Of a DNA stretch of 64,000 nucleotides, positions 17,178-25,848 are shown piece after piece (position 1 is the first letter of the stretch; every line of letters begins with the position of its first letter). The notes below the pieces were generated by a model. It was not told where the DNA came from, ran no database searches, and worked only from the letters and a program-made list of their open reading frames with translations. This DNA comes from Pseudomonadota bacterium (lineage in GTDB: Bacteria > Pseudomonadota > Gammaproteobacteria > Burkholderiales > Nitrosomonadaceae), in assembly GCA_018240285.1 (NCBI GenBank), contig JAFEGA010000002.1, positions 1 through 64,000 of the forward strand, in the 5' to 3' direction. A program made the position numbers and the translations under genes.

Positions 17178-19475
17178 TTAACCGGCTCGCGCGGCGTCCA
17201 AGCAGCCAGCCAACTGCCGGCTGGCGGCGATCATGTTGCTGAGCGCCGGTTTTACTTCGTCCCAGTTGCGTGTTTTCAGTCCGCAATCCGGATTCACCCA
17301 CAAGCGCTCAGGCGGTATGCGCTGCGCGGCTTTTTTCATCAACTGCATGATCGAGTCGACCGACGGAATATTGGGCGAGTGAATATCATACACACCCGGT
17401 CCGATTTCGTTCGGATACTGAAACTGATCGAAGGCATTGAGCAACTCCATATCTGAGCGCGATGTCTCGATCGTGATTACGTCGGCATCCATGCTCGCGA
17501 TCGCCTCCATAATGTCGTTGAACTCCGAATAGCACATATGCGTATGAATTTGCGTTTCGTCTCTGACACCGTTTGCGGTAATGCGAAAGGCGCGGGTAGC
17601 CCAATCCAGGTAACTCCGCCACTGAGATTTTCTCAGCGGCAGCCCTTCGCGCAATGCCGCTTCGTCGATCTGTATCATGCGGATGCCTGCTTGCTCCAGC
17701 GCCAATACTTCATCGCGAATCGCCAGTGCCAATTGCAAGCAGGTTTCCGCACGCGGTTGGTCGTCGCGCACAAACGACCAGTTCAGCATCGTCACCGGCC
17801 CCGTCAACATGCCTTTCATTGGTTTGCTGGTGAGTGATTGCGCGTACCGGATCCATTCGGTGGTGATCGGCTGCGCATGTGCCACATCACCATAAATCAG
17901 CGGCGGTTTGACGCAACGTGAACCGTACGACTGCACCCAGCCAAATTCGGTAAACGCGAAGCCATCCAGATGCTCGCCGAAATATTCCACCATATCGTTG
18001 CGCTCCGGCTCACCGTGCACCAGCACGTCCAATCCCAGTGCCTCCTGCTCGCGCACGCAAAGTTCGATTTCCTGTTGCATCGCCTGGCGGTAATCGGTCT
18101 CAGACAATAGCCCGGCGCGAAAATCGCGGCGCGTTTGCCGGATCTGTTGCGTTTGCGGAAACGAACCGATCGTCGTGGTCGGAAACAGTGGCAGCCGGAA
18201 TCGGTCCCGTTGCACGATCGCGCGCTGATGATAAGGCGAACGGCGGTTACCCATCGCATAGGTGATAGACAGCACGCGCGCTTTGACATCCGCCCGATGT
18301 ACCCGCTGCGATTGTTTGCGGCTAGTGATCGCCGCCTGATTTTCCTGGAGCGATGCGGCAACGCTGGCCCGGCCATGATTCAAGGCTTTCGCGAGGATGG
18401 CAATTTCATCGAGTTTCTGCACTGCAAATGCCAGCCATGAACGGATCTCCTGATCAAGTTTTTGTTCATTGCCCAGATCAACCGGCACGTGCAGCAACGA
18501 GCAAGACGGCGCCAGCCACAACCGGTCTTGCAAGCGCGCATGCACCGATTCCAGCCAATCCAGCGCCGCAGTCAAATCGGTTTTCCAAATATTGCGGCCA
18601 TTCACGACACCGAGCGAGAGGATTTTATGCGTCGGCAGCCAGTCGGCCACCTTGGCAACTTCATCCGGCGCGCTGACGGCGTCCAGATGCAGCCCGGCCA
18701 CCGGCAGTTCGCACGCCAATTGCAGATTGTCTTGCAGTTGGCCGAAATAGGTCGCCAACAGTAACTTAACCGGCGCTGCTTGCAATTGATAATACGCCGT
18801 GCGCAACGCATGCTGCCACGGTTGCGACAGCTCCATGACCAGCACCGGTTCGTCGATTTGCACCCACTCGGCACCGGCATTTTTAAGTGCGCTCAACAAT
18901 TGCGCATAAACCGCCAGCAGATCGTCGAGCAAATCCAGTTTCTCACTGCCGTCCTTGGATTTTCCCAGCCACAAATACGTGACCGGCCCCAGAATGACCG
19001 GTTTGACGCGCGAATGTGTTTTCCACGCTTGATCGATCTGCTCGAGCAAGTGGCTGGCATTTAAAGAAAAACTTGTGTCCTTATCAAACTCCGGCACGAT
19101 GTAATGGTAGTTGGTATCAAACCATTTCGTCATTTCACCGGCATGCACGCAACTGCATGCGGACTTATCGACAGCCGATCGCCCCCGGGCGACACGGAAG
19201 TAGCTGTCGATTTCGCTGCCTTCCAATGCGCTGACGCGCGTCGGAATGTTTCCCAACATGAAGCTGGTATCGAGCACATGGTCGTACAACGAAAAATCGC
19301 CCGCCGGAATCCAATCCAGTTGCGCCTGATCCTGCCAATGCTGCAAGCGCAGCGAATCAGCCGCATCCTGTAAAGCCTGTTCAGGGATCTCCCTTTTCCA
19401 GTATTTTTCCAAAGCAAATTTCAATTCCCGGTTTTTGCCGATGCGCGGAAATCCAAGATTGTGTGTCGTTACCAT
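17178..19475 (-). CDS. metE: Cobalamin-independent methionine synthase
   Basis: The 765-aa enzyme transfers the methyl group of 5-methyl-tetrahydropteroyl-triglutamate to homocysteine. It has the usual duplicated barrel: N-terminal [21 protein letters not shown], a central linker with [10 protein letters not shown] near residue 440, and the C-terminal zinc/homocysteine site with [39 protein letters not shown] and [10 protein letters not shown]. All zinc ligands appear present. It is divergent from metR with a 101-bp shared control region, the classical arrangement for MetR activation. Confidence 0.97.
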   Translation of the reverse strand: MVTTHNLGFPRIGKNRELKFALEKYWKREIPEQALQDAADSLRLQHWQDQAQLDWIPAGDFSLYDHVLDTSFMLGNIPTRVSALEGSEIDSYFRVARGRSAVDKSACSCVHAGEMTKWFDTNYHYIVPEFDKDTSFSLNASHLLEQIDQAWKTHSRVKPVILGPVTYLWLGKSKDGSEKLDLLDDLLAVYAQLLSALKNAGAEWVQIDEPVLVMELSQPWQHALRTAYYQLQAAPVKLLLATYFGQLQDNLQLACELPVAGLHLDAVSAPDEVAKVADWLPTHKILSLGVVNGRNIWKTDLTAALDWLESVHARLQDRLWLAPSCSLLHVPVDLGNEQKLDQEIRSWLAFAVQKLDEIAILAKALNHGRASVAASLQENQAAITSRKQSQRVHRADVKARVLSITYAMGNRRSPYHQRAIVQRDRFRLPLFPTTTIGSFPQTQQIRQTRRDFRAGLLSETDYRQAMQQEIELCVREQEALGLDVLVHGEPERNDMVEYFGEHLDGFAFTEFGWVQSYGSRCVKPPLIYGDVAHAQPITTEWIRYAQSLTSKPMKGMLTGPVTMLNWSFVRDDQPRAETCLQLALAIRDEVLALEQAGIRMIQIDEAALREGLPLRKSQWRSYLDWATRAFRITANGVRDETQIHTHMCYSEFNDIMEAIASMDADVITIETSRSDMELLNAFDQFQYPNEIGPGVYDIHSPNIPSVDSIMQLMKKAAQRIPPERLWVNPDCGLKTRNWDEVKPALSNMIAASRQLAGCLDAARAG

Positions 19476-19576
19476 AAATCACCACTCCAAGAATAATCAA
19501 AGTGGCGCTATTGTATGAAGATTGAGTAATGAATAATAATGATCAATTTTCACATTCCAATAAGGTTTCCTAATAA
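19476..19576. promoter_or_regulatory. metE-metR divergent control region
   Basis: The 101 bp hold the promoters of both genes and are AT-rich in the middle (TGAATAATAATGATCAA). I found no perfect MetR consensus (TGAA-N5-TTCA), only separated TGAA and TTCA half-sites. Regulation by MetR is inferred from gene order. Confidence 0.4.
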
Positions 19577-20476
19577 ATGATCGAGCACAGCCACCTGAAA
19601 ATCATCCAGGCGCTACACGCCAACGGCACCCTGACCGAAGCCGCCAACGCGCTCTGCCTCAGTCAACCCGCGCTATCGCATCAAATCGGTTATCTGGAAA
19701 AGAAACTCGGCGTCGCGCTATGGGAGCGCGAAGGCCGCAGCCTGCGACTGACGCAGGCCGGCCTGCTGTTATTGGAAACCGCCCAGCAAGTGCTGCCGGT
19801 GCTCACACAAGCGGAAAAAACGCTGGCAGCCTACGGCGAAGGCCGGCAAGGCATTTTGCGCATCGGCGTGGAATGTTACCCGTGCTTTGAATGGCTCACT
19901 GGCATGATCGGCCAGTACATGCGGCAAATGCCCGGCATCGACGTCGACATCGTGCAGAAATTTCAATTCTCCGGCTTGGAAGGCTTGTTGAATCACCACA
20001 TCGACGTATTGATCACCCCCGACTTGGTGCGGAAAGACGGCATCGAATATGAAGTGCTCGCGGAATATCAATTGGTGCTGCTGGCAGCGCCCGATCACCC
20101 GCTGGCGGATTTGCCGCTAATCACACCGGAGCTTTTGAGCAAGGAAACACTGCTGACTTTCCCGGTGCCGCTGGAACGGCTCGACATCCTCACGCATTTC
20201 CTCACCCCCGCACACCTCGAACCGGCAAAACTGAAATCCATCGAATCCCTGGAAATCATGCTGCAAATGACCGCCCTCAACCGCGGCGTGTGCGTCCTGC
20301 CGGAATGGCTCGCCGACATCAAGAACAAGGATTTGAACCTCAAAAAAATCCAAATTGGCGATCAAGGGCTTTTTCAGAAACTGTATCTGGCGATGCGGGA
20401 AGCGGATAAAGAAGTGACTTACATTCAAAAGTTTATTGAGTCGAAGCTGAATACAGTCAGAAATTCAGTGATATAA
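19577..20476 (+). CDS. metR: LysR-type activator of methionine genes
   Basis: A 299-aa LysR-family regulator. The N-terminal winged helix-turn-helix is clear (HLKIIQALHANGTLTEAANALCLSQPALSHQIGYLEKKLG, residues 6-45), followed by a substrate-binding domain (GILRIGVECYPCFEWLTGM). The ECYPCF stretch and divergence from metE match MetR, which senses homocysteine. The start ATG is 101 bp from that of metE. Strong call from family plus context. Confidence 0.93.
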   Translation: MIEHSHLKIIQALHANGTLTEAANALCLSQPALSHQIGYLEKKLGVALWEREGRSLRLTQAGLLLLETAQQVLPVLTQAEKTLAAYGEGRQGILRIGVECYPCFEWLTGMIGQYMRQMPGIDVDIVQKFQFSGLEGLLNHHIDVLITPDLVRKDGIEYEVLAEYQLVLLAAPDHPLADLPLITPELLSKETLLTFPVPLERLDILTHFLTPAHLEPAKLKSIESLEIMLQMTALNRGVCVLPEWLADIKNKDLNLKKIQIGDQGLFQKLYLAMREADKEVTYIQKFIESKLNTVRNSVI

Positions 20477-20598
20477 AATATCGAACCTCCTCGAACCAAA
20501 CTTTCATCGCACAAACAAAATGTGACACAATCGCATCGATATTCGACGACATCAACCACCTTATGAACTCTGACTAACACAACATTAGGCAAAGCAGC

Positions 20599-23049
20599 TT
20601 AATGAATTTTTTGCTCAATTATCTCTCGCGCCTCTTTAAGTGCAATCTTACATTGATAGATATATCGATGATGTTTAGCATGCTCTGCTTTGGTTAAAAC
20701 AGTTTCAATAAATCGCATGACTCCTTCTTTGGCCTCAATACTCATATGCTCCACATACATTTTTACGAATGGTAACAAATTTGTTGCTACTTTATATGGA
20801 TAGTGGTCGCCATCATTAAACTGAGGAAGCAATAATGATTTTGCTTTATTCAGTTGATTTTCTGCATCAGCAATTGGCAAAGGCACACTGTTACCAGTGA
20901 CTGCATTTTCCAAAATATATCTTGCATAATGATTATCTATATATTTAGTGTCATATCCAGATCGGCTTACACCATATGCGGCGTTAAAATATTTCTCAGC
21001 TTGTGGAAAATTGCCTAAAAATAATTGGCATATAGCGTATTGCAACCAAAACTGAGGATCATTTTCATAACCATACTCTTGTTTAATTAAATCATAGATT
21101 TCTTCAATTGCCTCTAACGATTTTGTTTGAGTATTGGGAAGTAGTTGTTGGATCAAACGAAACTGAATAATTCTTGTAGGGAATTTACGATGAACACTCG
21201 AAACCCCATAATTCTTAGCATTTTTTATTGCATTAACTAAGCACCGGATAAGCACATCAAGTGGTACGAATTTACGAATGATAGTCTCTGCAACAATTGC
21301 AGAAACTGTTCTTACTATATTTGGTGATTTCAACTGTATTAACGATTTAACACCACTTGAATTCGCCAGAAGTTGCCGTAATGGCATTGTGTTCACAAGA
21401 TCATCAACTACATCTTGACGAAGCTCTACAGCTTGAGTAACAGTTAAAATTAGACACATCAACAGACCATCAAAGTCTTTATTTCTAAAATCAATATCTC
21501 CAAAAGATTTCTTTAGATTATCAATCGCACTTGGTGACTTTATTACACCAAGTAAAATACCCCTAATTTGATTTGAAACCTCACTTCTAATTACTTTGTT
21601 TTTATAATAGTCTGGAGCTCCTTGAAGTTCCTCCCACAATCCGTGAACCTGTAATAAATTGACAAAATCAGAACGTTCTTTATCACTTAACTCATCAATT
21701 TCAAATTCGATAGGGCGGCTATCTGCTGAATTCTGTATGAGTTTACTTTCTATTGAATCATAACGGATTGTTCTATCGGCAATGACAAGCACATCGCCTT
21801 TTCTAATTAATCTTTGAATATCCTTAATACAATTCAGTCGTTCCCCATTGCCACAATCATCAACTAAGAATGCAACATTTCTTTGTTCAACATTAAAAAT
21901 TGTTTGAATATCTTTTGACCAATTTCTGCTGGTATCTACAAGCATAAGAACACAGTAACCCTTTTCAATTAATGCACGGGAAAGCTGATAAAGAGCAATG
22001 CTTTTTCCATTTGATATTTCGCTAATAATAGAAAAAAAATTAGAATGTTCTTTCGTAAGATTATTAATAATGTCACTAACAACTTGTCTTTGGACGGTGT
22101 ACTTGCCATGATTTTCCACTTCAGGCATTAGTAACAAATCTTCATTGGAAAACCCAGAAGATAATAGTTTGAACACATCAGGATTTGACGGGCGTAATGG
22201 ATTTCTTGGAATTTTAAGTTCATTAAACGCCTCGAAACTCTCTGGTAATTTTCGCAAAGCTAAACGATCTATTTTTGATAAAGATTCTGCAAAGCCGACT
22301 ACACCGATTGGACAAAATGTACCAAAGTCATCAAGCATAATTTCTAGATCACTATCACCATCTTCTTTAATGATGAAAAAAGTCTTGTCTGCAATATCCA
22401 ATCCACACTGATATAGAGTTTTTGCAATATCCAAATCGTTTAATGAATATCCAATAAAAAATATAGCTTTTGCAGCCCTAAGATCATGTTTCAATTGGTT
22501 ATGCCAGCCTGAACCAAAGAACTCCCCAGCAGCATAACCAGGCAATGTTATAACCAAATTGGTTTCAATATTGTCTGATGAAATCTTGTCAATAAAACCG
22601 TGAATATGAATACATGTACGAGGATTATGTGAGAATTCCTCCACTTTAGATGCTACTGTTGCAGAAAGCACTTTTCTTCCAGCTTGAGCAGCTGCTTTTT
22701 CATAACCATCATCAAAGTTTGTAGTGTAAATTCGAGCCCAGTTTTCACTAGCTATCTTTATAGCCGACTCCATAGATTCAGTTTCAATACGAACAGTAAA
22801 TCTTTCTCGAAGAAAATTGATGTAATTTTCATTGCCAATCTTCTTTAGTAGTTGAGTGGCGGCAACTCTTAAATCTTTTGTTGATTTGCCATTACATTCG
22901 CTCACCATTTCGTCAGCGAGATTGTTACCAGTAGGTAAAGGTCGAGATTTAATGTCTTTAAAAAGAGTGGAGAAGCCTGCTCCAAGAAAAAGAATAGCAT
23001 TACCCTGAATAGCATGTTGCAGTGCATCATTGAACAACATCTTTGGCAT
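20599..23049 (-). CDS. SIR2-domain STAND-like protein, candidate NAD-depleting defence protein
   Basis: An 816-aa protein. The N-terminal SIR2 domain shows FLGAGFS (residues 21-27), TTNFD (109-113), IHIHG (147-151) and FIGYSLNDLDI near 200, the core NAD-binding and catalytic set. The NTPase region follows: SNGKSIALYQL with GKS at 348-350, a shortened Walker A, and VAFLVDD near 390, a Walker B. The C-terminal 400 residues look helical and TPR-like (EEIYDLIKQEYGY...LFLGNFPQAEKYFNAAYG). SIR2 fused to a STAND NTPase is known in antiphage systems such as Avs5, which deplete NAD on infection. The gene is strongly AT-rich against metR and stands alone. AAGGGA about 10 bases before ATG supports the start. 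Confidence 0.82.
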   Translation of the reverse strand: MPKMLFNDALQHAIQGNAILFLGAGFSTLFKDIKSRPLPTGNNLADEMVSECNGKSTKDLRVAATQLLKKIGNENYINFLRERFTVRIETESMESAIKIASENWARIYTTNFDDGYEKAAAQAGRKVLSATVASKVEEFSHNPRTCIHIHGFIDKISSDNIETNLVITLPGYAAGEFFGSGWHNQLKHDLRAAKAIFFIGYSLNDLDIAKTLYQCGLDIADKTFFIIKEDGDSDLEIMLDDFGTFCPIGVVGFAESLSKIDRLALRKLPESFEAFNELKIPRNPLRPSNPDVFKLLSSGFSNEDLLLMPEVENHGKYTVQRQVVSDIINNLTKEHSNFFSIISEISNGKSIALYQLSRALIEKGYCVLMLVDTSRNWSKDIQTIFNVEQRNVAFLVDDCGNGERLNCIKDIQRLIRKGDVLVIADRTIRYDSIESKLIQNSADSRPIEFEIDELSDKERSDFVNLLQVHGLWEELQGAPDYYKNKVIRSEVSNQIRGILLGVIKSPSAIDNLKKSFGDIDFRNKDFDGLLMCLILTVTQAVELRQDVVDDLVNTMPLRQLLANSSGVKSLIQLKSPNIVRTVSAIVAETIIRKFVPLDVLIRCLVNAIKNAKNYGVSSVHRKFPTRIIQFRLIQQLLPNTQTKSLEAIEEIYDLIKQEYGYENDPQFWLQYAICQLFLGNFPQAEKYFNAAYGVSRSGYDTKYIDNHYARYILENAVTGNSVPLPIADAENQLNKAKSLLLPQFNDGDHYPYKVATNLLPFVKMYVEHMSIEAKEGVMRFIETVLTKAEHAKHHRYIYQCKIALKEAREIIEQKIH

Positions 23050-23397
23050 GATTAAAATCCCTTATAAATTATGTAGTCGTCTCTGGGTTTACGACTTCAA
23101 TCACTAAGCTGTAAGCAATCAGTGTGTCGGTGATGAAGTTCGAATGCAGGTCTCGAGATTTCTTCGGGAATGTCTTCGAATTTCAAATGGAAAATTGGGA
23201 TACTACGGTTGTTCATATCGCTACACTTTCACATCTTCTTGCTATTTTCAAATAAACAAATAGATAGAGCATATTCAGATTCTGTTGATTAGTTTCAACA
23301 AGTATATTCTATTGCCTGGATTTAAATTATAACAATTCATATTCCTCACACTCTGCAATATGCAGCTGAAGAACTCTCCTCACTAGGAGCGAAAATT
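23050..23397. other. Intergenic, upstream of the SIR2 gene
   Basis: AT-rich and without a convincing gene. A 39-codon frame (23097-23216, minus) with an ATG and no clear ribosome-binding site is the only reading frame of note, and I do not support it as a gene. The promoter of the SIR2 gene should be here. Confidence 0.5.
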
Positions 23398-23454
23398 TTG
23401 AATTAACAATCAAGCCTGCTAGCCTTTTTCATTAGTAGTTTTCTGGCTGCTCGA
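23398..23454 (+). pseudogene. Vestigial copy of the yqaA 5' end
   Basis: These 57 bp align without gaps to 24957-25013, the first 19 codons of yqaA, at about 70% identity. The translated remnant is LN*QSSLLAFFISSFLAAR against MDEQSSLLALFTSSFLAAT in the intact gene. Most changes are silent or conservative, plus one stop and loss of the ATG. It is a decayed duplicate of the gene start, with the fic gene between the two copies. Confidence 0.7.
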
Positions 23455-23523
23455 ACCAACCCAAAAATCTGTAATCCGTCACGCTAATTGCCATTCAGAC
23501 ACACCATGATACCTTCTTCTTTG

Positions 23524-23565
23524 CATTTGCCATTTGCCATTTGCCATTTGCCATTTGCCATTTGC
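23524..23565. repeat. Heptanucleotide tandem repeat, (CATTTGC)6
   Basis: Six perfect head-to-tail copies of CATTTGC. The array lies 35 bp beyond the stop codon of the minus-strand fic gene, outside any supported reading frame. Copy number of such repeats usually changes by slipped-strand mispairing, so it may vary between strains. Confidence 0.95.
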
Positions 23566-23599
23566 AGCAATTGCTCTAACAAATTGATTATGTTTTTTC

Positions 23600-24646
23600 T
23601 TAAGGCAAGCTATACCAGGTCGACCGACCGCCGCCATGGCGTGTCAGAAAGCCCTTTTCAACCAGTGACGTGAAAGTTGCTTTAAGTGTATTCGGGCTTG
23701 CGCTGGTTTCGCGCACCATGTCGCGGGTGGTGACGCGGCCATGGTCGCGCACATAATCCATAATTTTGACGGCCAGCTCTGGCAGAGTAGCGAGCGCGTT
23801 CTTCTCGCGCTCGACTTTCACGGCCAGGCGGCGCTTTTGCTGCTGCAAGGCGCGCAGGAAAAACAGCAGCCAGGGCTGCCAGTCTGGAGCTTCGGTGCGG
23901 ATAGTGCTTTGAGTCTGGCGTAAAGCCAGGTAGTAGCTTTCTTTGCTGTTCTCGATCACACTTTCCAGTGACGAATACGGTACATAAGCATAGCCTGTCT
24001 GCAACAACAGCAAGGTGGTCAGGATACGGCTCAGGCGGCCGTTGCCGTCCTGGAAGGGATGAATTTCGAGGAAGGTGACGATGAAGATACCGGTTATCAG
24101 TAGCGGATGAAGACGCGCCAGCTCGCGGGCATCCTTCAGCCAGCTGACAAGCTCCTGCATCCGGCGCGGTGTATCGAACGGTGAAGCCGTCTCGAACACG
24201 ATGCCGATCATCTTCCCGTCCGCATCAAAGGCTCCCACGTCATTGCGCAGGGTTTTGTATTCGCCACGATGCCGCTCGTCCTTGTCGCTGTAGCGTAACA
24301 GGTCGCGATGAAGCTGCTTGATGTGATTTTCCGTGACGGGAATGTCGGCCCAAGATTGGAAAATGGTTTCCATCACCTCGGCATAGCCTGCAATTTCCTG
24401 CTCGTCACGGCTAGTGAAGCGTTTGATTTCAAGGTTGGCCAGCAGGCGCTCCACCTCGCGGTCGGCCAGCTTGCTGCCTTCGATACGAGTGGAAGAGCCG
24501 ATACTTTCGATAGTGGCAATGTGACGCAGCGCTCTCAGGCGCTCAGGCGCAAGAGAACCAAGTGCGCGCCAAGCGCCTTTGAATTCATCAATCTCGGCAA
24601 CCAGCGCAAGGAGATCCGGTGTAATCTGAATCCTATCCGTCTTCAT
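23600..24646 (-). CDS. Class II Fic protein with C-terminal winged helix
   Basis: A 348-aa Fic/DOC enzyme, probably an AMP-transferase. The catalytic motif HPFQDGNGRLSR begins at H196. The N-terminal autoinhibitory motif (S/T)xxxE(G/N) is present as STRIEG (52-57), so the enzyme is class II and likely silent until released. The C-terminal 60 residues form a winged helix (VTTRDMVRETSASPNTLKATFTSLVEKGFLTR). Four ACCGGAAT-like repeats sit directly above the start, which has no clear ribosome-binding site, suggesting autoregulation. It lies between a vestigial and an intact yqaA start, consistent with acquisition. Its target protein is unknown. Confidence 0.9.
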   Translation of the reverse strand: MKTDRIQITPDLLALVAEIDEFKGAWRALGSLAPERLRALRHIATIESIGSSTRIEGSKLADREVERLLANLEIKRFTSRDEQEIAGYAEVMETIFQSWADIPVTENHIKQLHRDLLRYSDKDERHRGEYKTLRNDVGAFDADGKMIGIVFETASPFDTPRRMQELVSWLKDARELARLHPLLITGIFIVTFLEIHPFQDGNGRLSRILTTLLLLQTGYAYVPYSSLESVIENSKESYYLALRQTQSTIRTEAPDWQPWLLFFLRALQQQKRRLAVKVEREKNALATLPELAVKIMDYVRDHGRVTTRDMVRETSASPNTLKATFTSLVEKGFLTRHGGGRSTWYSLP

Positions 24647-24649
24647 AAT

Positions 24650-24697
24650 ACCGGAATATTGACCGGAATATACCGGATTGTCTACCGCAACCGGAAT
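24650..24697. promoter_or_regulatory. Four ACCGGAAT direct repeats upstream of fic
   Basis: ACCGGAAT or ACCGGATT occurs at 24650-24657, 24662-24669, 24672-24679 and 24690-24697, all in the same orientation, spaced 12, 10 and 18 bp. They begin 3 bp above the fic start codon and cover the place of its promoter. They look like an operator array, possibly bound by the winged helix of the Fic protein itself. Confidence 0.6.
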
Positions 24698-24779
24698 TTG
24701 GGTAATGCCTTTTAACTAAGAAGCTGGGATAAAATCACGCACGACAGCGGGATTCTTAACAGTCATCAGCAAGGCAGCC

Positions 24780-24851
24780 GGTTCACCTTTTAGCAAACCG
24801 CTGTTTCATGGTGATGATTTCGTTATTGCTTTGACTGATTTAAGAAAATAA
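24780..24851 (+). pseudogene. Possible PIN-domain toxin C-terminal remnant
   Basis: One frame ends in PLFHGDDFVIALTDLRK followed by TAA. This resembles the C-terminal signature of VapC-like PIN toxins (LLFKGxDFxxTDI). No upstream part of a PIN domain is left. It is a weak call on about 15 residues. Confidence 0.3.
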
Positions 24852-24956
24852 ACCAAAATCCATTTCTCCGGATTAAACGAAGTTCAGCTTCCGCCTGCAA
24901 GATTTACTTTTTACTATTCAACAAAGCTTATCTATTCTCCAATCAAATCATCTCTC

Positions 24957-25376
24957 ATGGACGAACAATCAAGCCTGCTGGCGTTATTCACCAGCAGTTT
25001 CCTAGCCGCGACGTTACTTCCCGGTGGATCGGAAGCAGTACTCGTGGGGGTGTTGCTGGCTTATCCCGATCTGCATTGGCAAGCGTTGGTTTTGGCAACG
25101 ATTGGCAATACGCTGGGCGGAATGAGTTCGTATCTGATCGGCCGGTTGCTGCCGGACGAAAAGACCGTGCTGAAAAAAGCCGGGGGAAATGCGCGCGGGC
25201 TGGAGTGGGTGCGGCGGCATGGTGCGCCGATTCTGCTGTTATCGTGGGCACCGTTGATTGGTGATTTGTTGTGTGTGGCGGCGGGGTGGTTGCGCACCAA
25301 TTGGTTGTGGGCGTTGCTCTTTATTGCTGTGGGGAAGTTTGCCCGGTATTGGGCGATTGCTGCTGCGGTTAATTGA
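24957..25376 (+). CDS. yqaA: YqaA family (DedA/VTT-like) membrane protein
   Basis: A 139-aa inner-membrane protein with a re-entrant start (FTSSFLAATLLPGGSEAVLVGVL), LATIGNTLGGMSSYLIGRLL, and a C-terminal pair of segments (ILLLSWAPLIGDLLCVAAGWL, ALLFIAVGKFARYW). This is the YqaA type of SNARE-associated/VTT proteins. DedA-like proteins take part in lipid or proton-dependent membrane functions; the role of YqaA is not settled. A degenerate copy of its first 57 bp lies 1.5 kb upstream. It converges with grxD. Confidence 0.85.
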   Translation: MDEQSSLLALFTSSFLAATLLPGGSEAVLVGVLLAYPDLHWQALVLATIGNTLGGMSSYLIGRLLPDEKTVLKKAGGNARGLEWVRRHGAPILLLSWAPLIGDLLCVAAGWLRTNWLWALLFIAVGKFARYWAIAAAVN

Positions 25377-25386
25377 TTGTGGCACA

Positions 25387-25424
25387 CGATCCAGTTTATC
25401 CGCTAGGATGGATAAACCGGATCG
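25387..25424. terminator. Bidirectional hairpin between yqaA and grxD
   Basis: CGATCC-A-GTTTATCC and GGATAAAC-C-GGATCG form a 14-pair stem with one mismatch and an 8-nt loop between two convergent stops. There is no long T run, but position and strength suggest shared termination. Confidence 0.65.
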
Positions 25425-25446
25425 CTATTAACCGGTTAAATCATGC

Positions 25447-25755
25447 TCAGTTTTCAAACAGTTTCTGTAGCTCACCGTTTTGATACATTTCGGTCACGAT
25501 GTCCGAACCGCCAATAAACTCACCATTGACGTATAACTGAGGAATGGTAGGCCAGTTTGAATAATCCTTGATACCCTGCCTGATTTCCGGATCTGCCAGC
25601 ACATCCACAGCGTAAATATTATCAACACCACAAGCCTTCAGAATATTCACGGCATTCGCCGAGAACCCACATTGCGGCTGGTCTGGTGTGCCTTTCATGT
25701 AGAGTACGACGGGATGCGTGGTAATTTGTTGTTCAATTAAATCTTCAACATTCAT
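25447..25755 (-). CDS. grxD: Monothiol glutaredoxin (Grx4 type)
   Basis: A 102-aa monothiol glutaredoxin that carries [2Fe-2S] clusters with glutathione. The CGFS active site is visible ([12 protein letters not shown], residues 29-32), as are [19 protein letters not shown] and the glutathione-binding GGSD. It closes the hemA-prfA-prmC-grxD group; gshA and gshB elsewhere in the window supply its glutathione. Confidence 0.97.
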   Translation of the reverse strand: MNVEDLIEQQITTHPVVLYMKGTPDQPQCGFSANAVNILKACGVDNIYAVDVLADPEIRQGIKDYSNWPTIPQLYVNGEFIGGSDIVTEMYQNGELQKLFEN

Positions 25756-25848
25756 AGTGTTAATTTCTCCAAAAAATCATTCCAAAAGTTTTATACAGAA
25801 ACAAAAAAAGCGTTATACCAATTGCTGCGCTGGATTACAACGTATAGC

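Noticed and set aside
19476-19576. Cobalamin riboswitch upstream of metE
   Set aside because: The 101-bp region is too short and lacks the conserved B12-box; control by MetR is more likely.
23097-23216. 39-codon frame upstream of the SIR2 gene (minus)
   Set aside because: It has no ribosome-binding site, no recognisable motif and atypical length.
23524-23565. CRISPR array
   Set aside because: The repeats are 7 bp and contiguous without spacers, so this is a simple tandem repeat.
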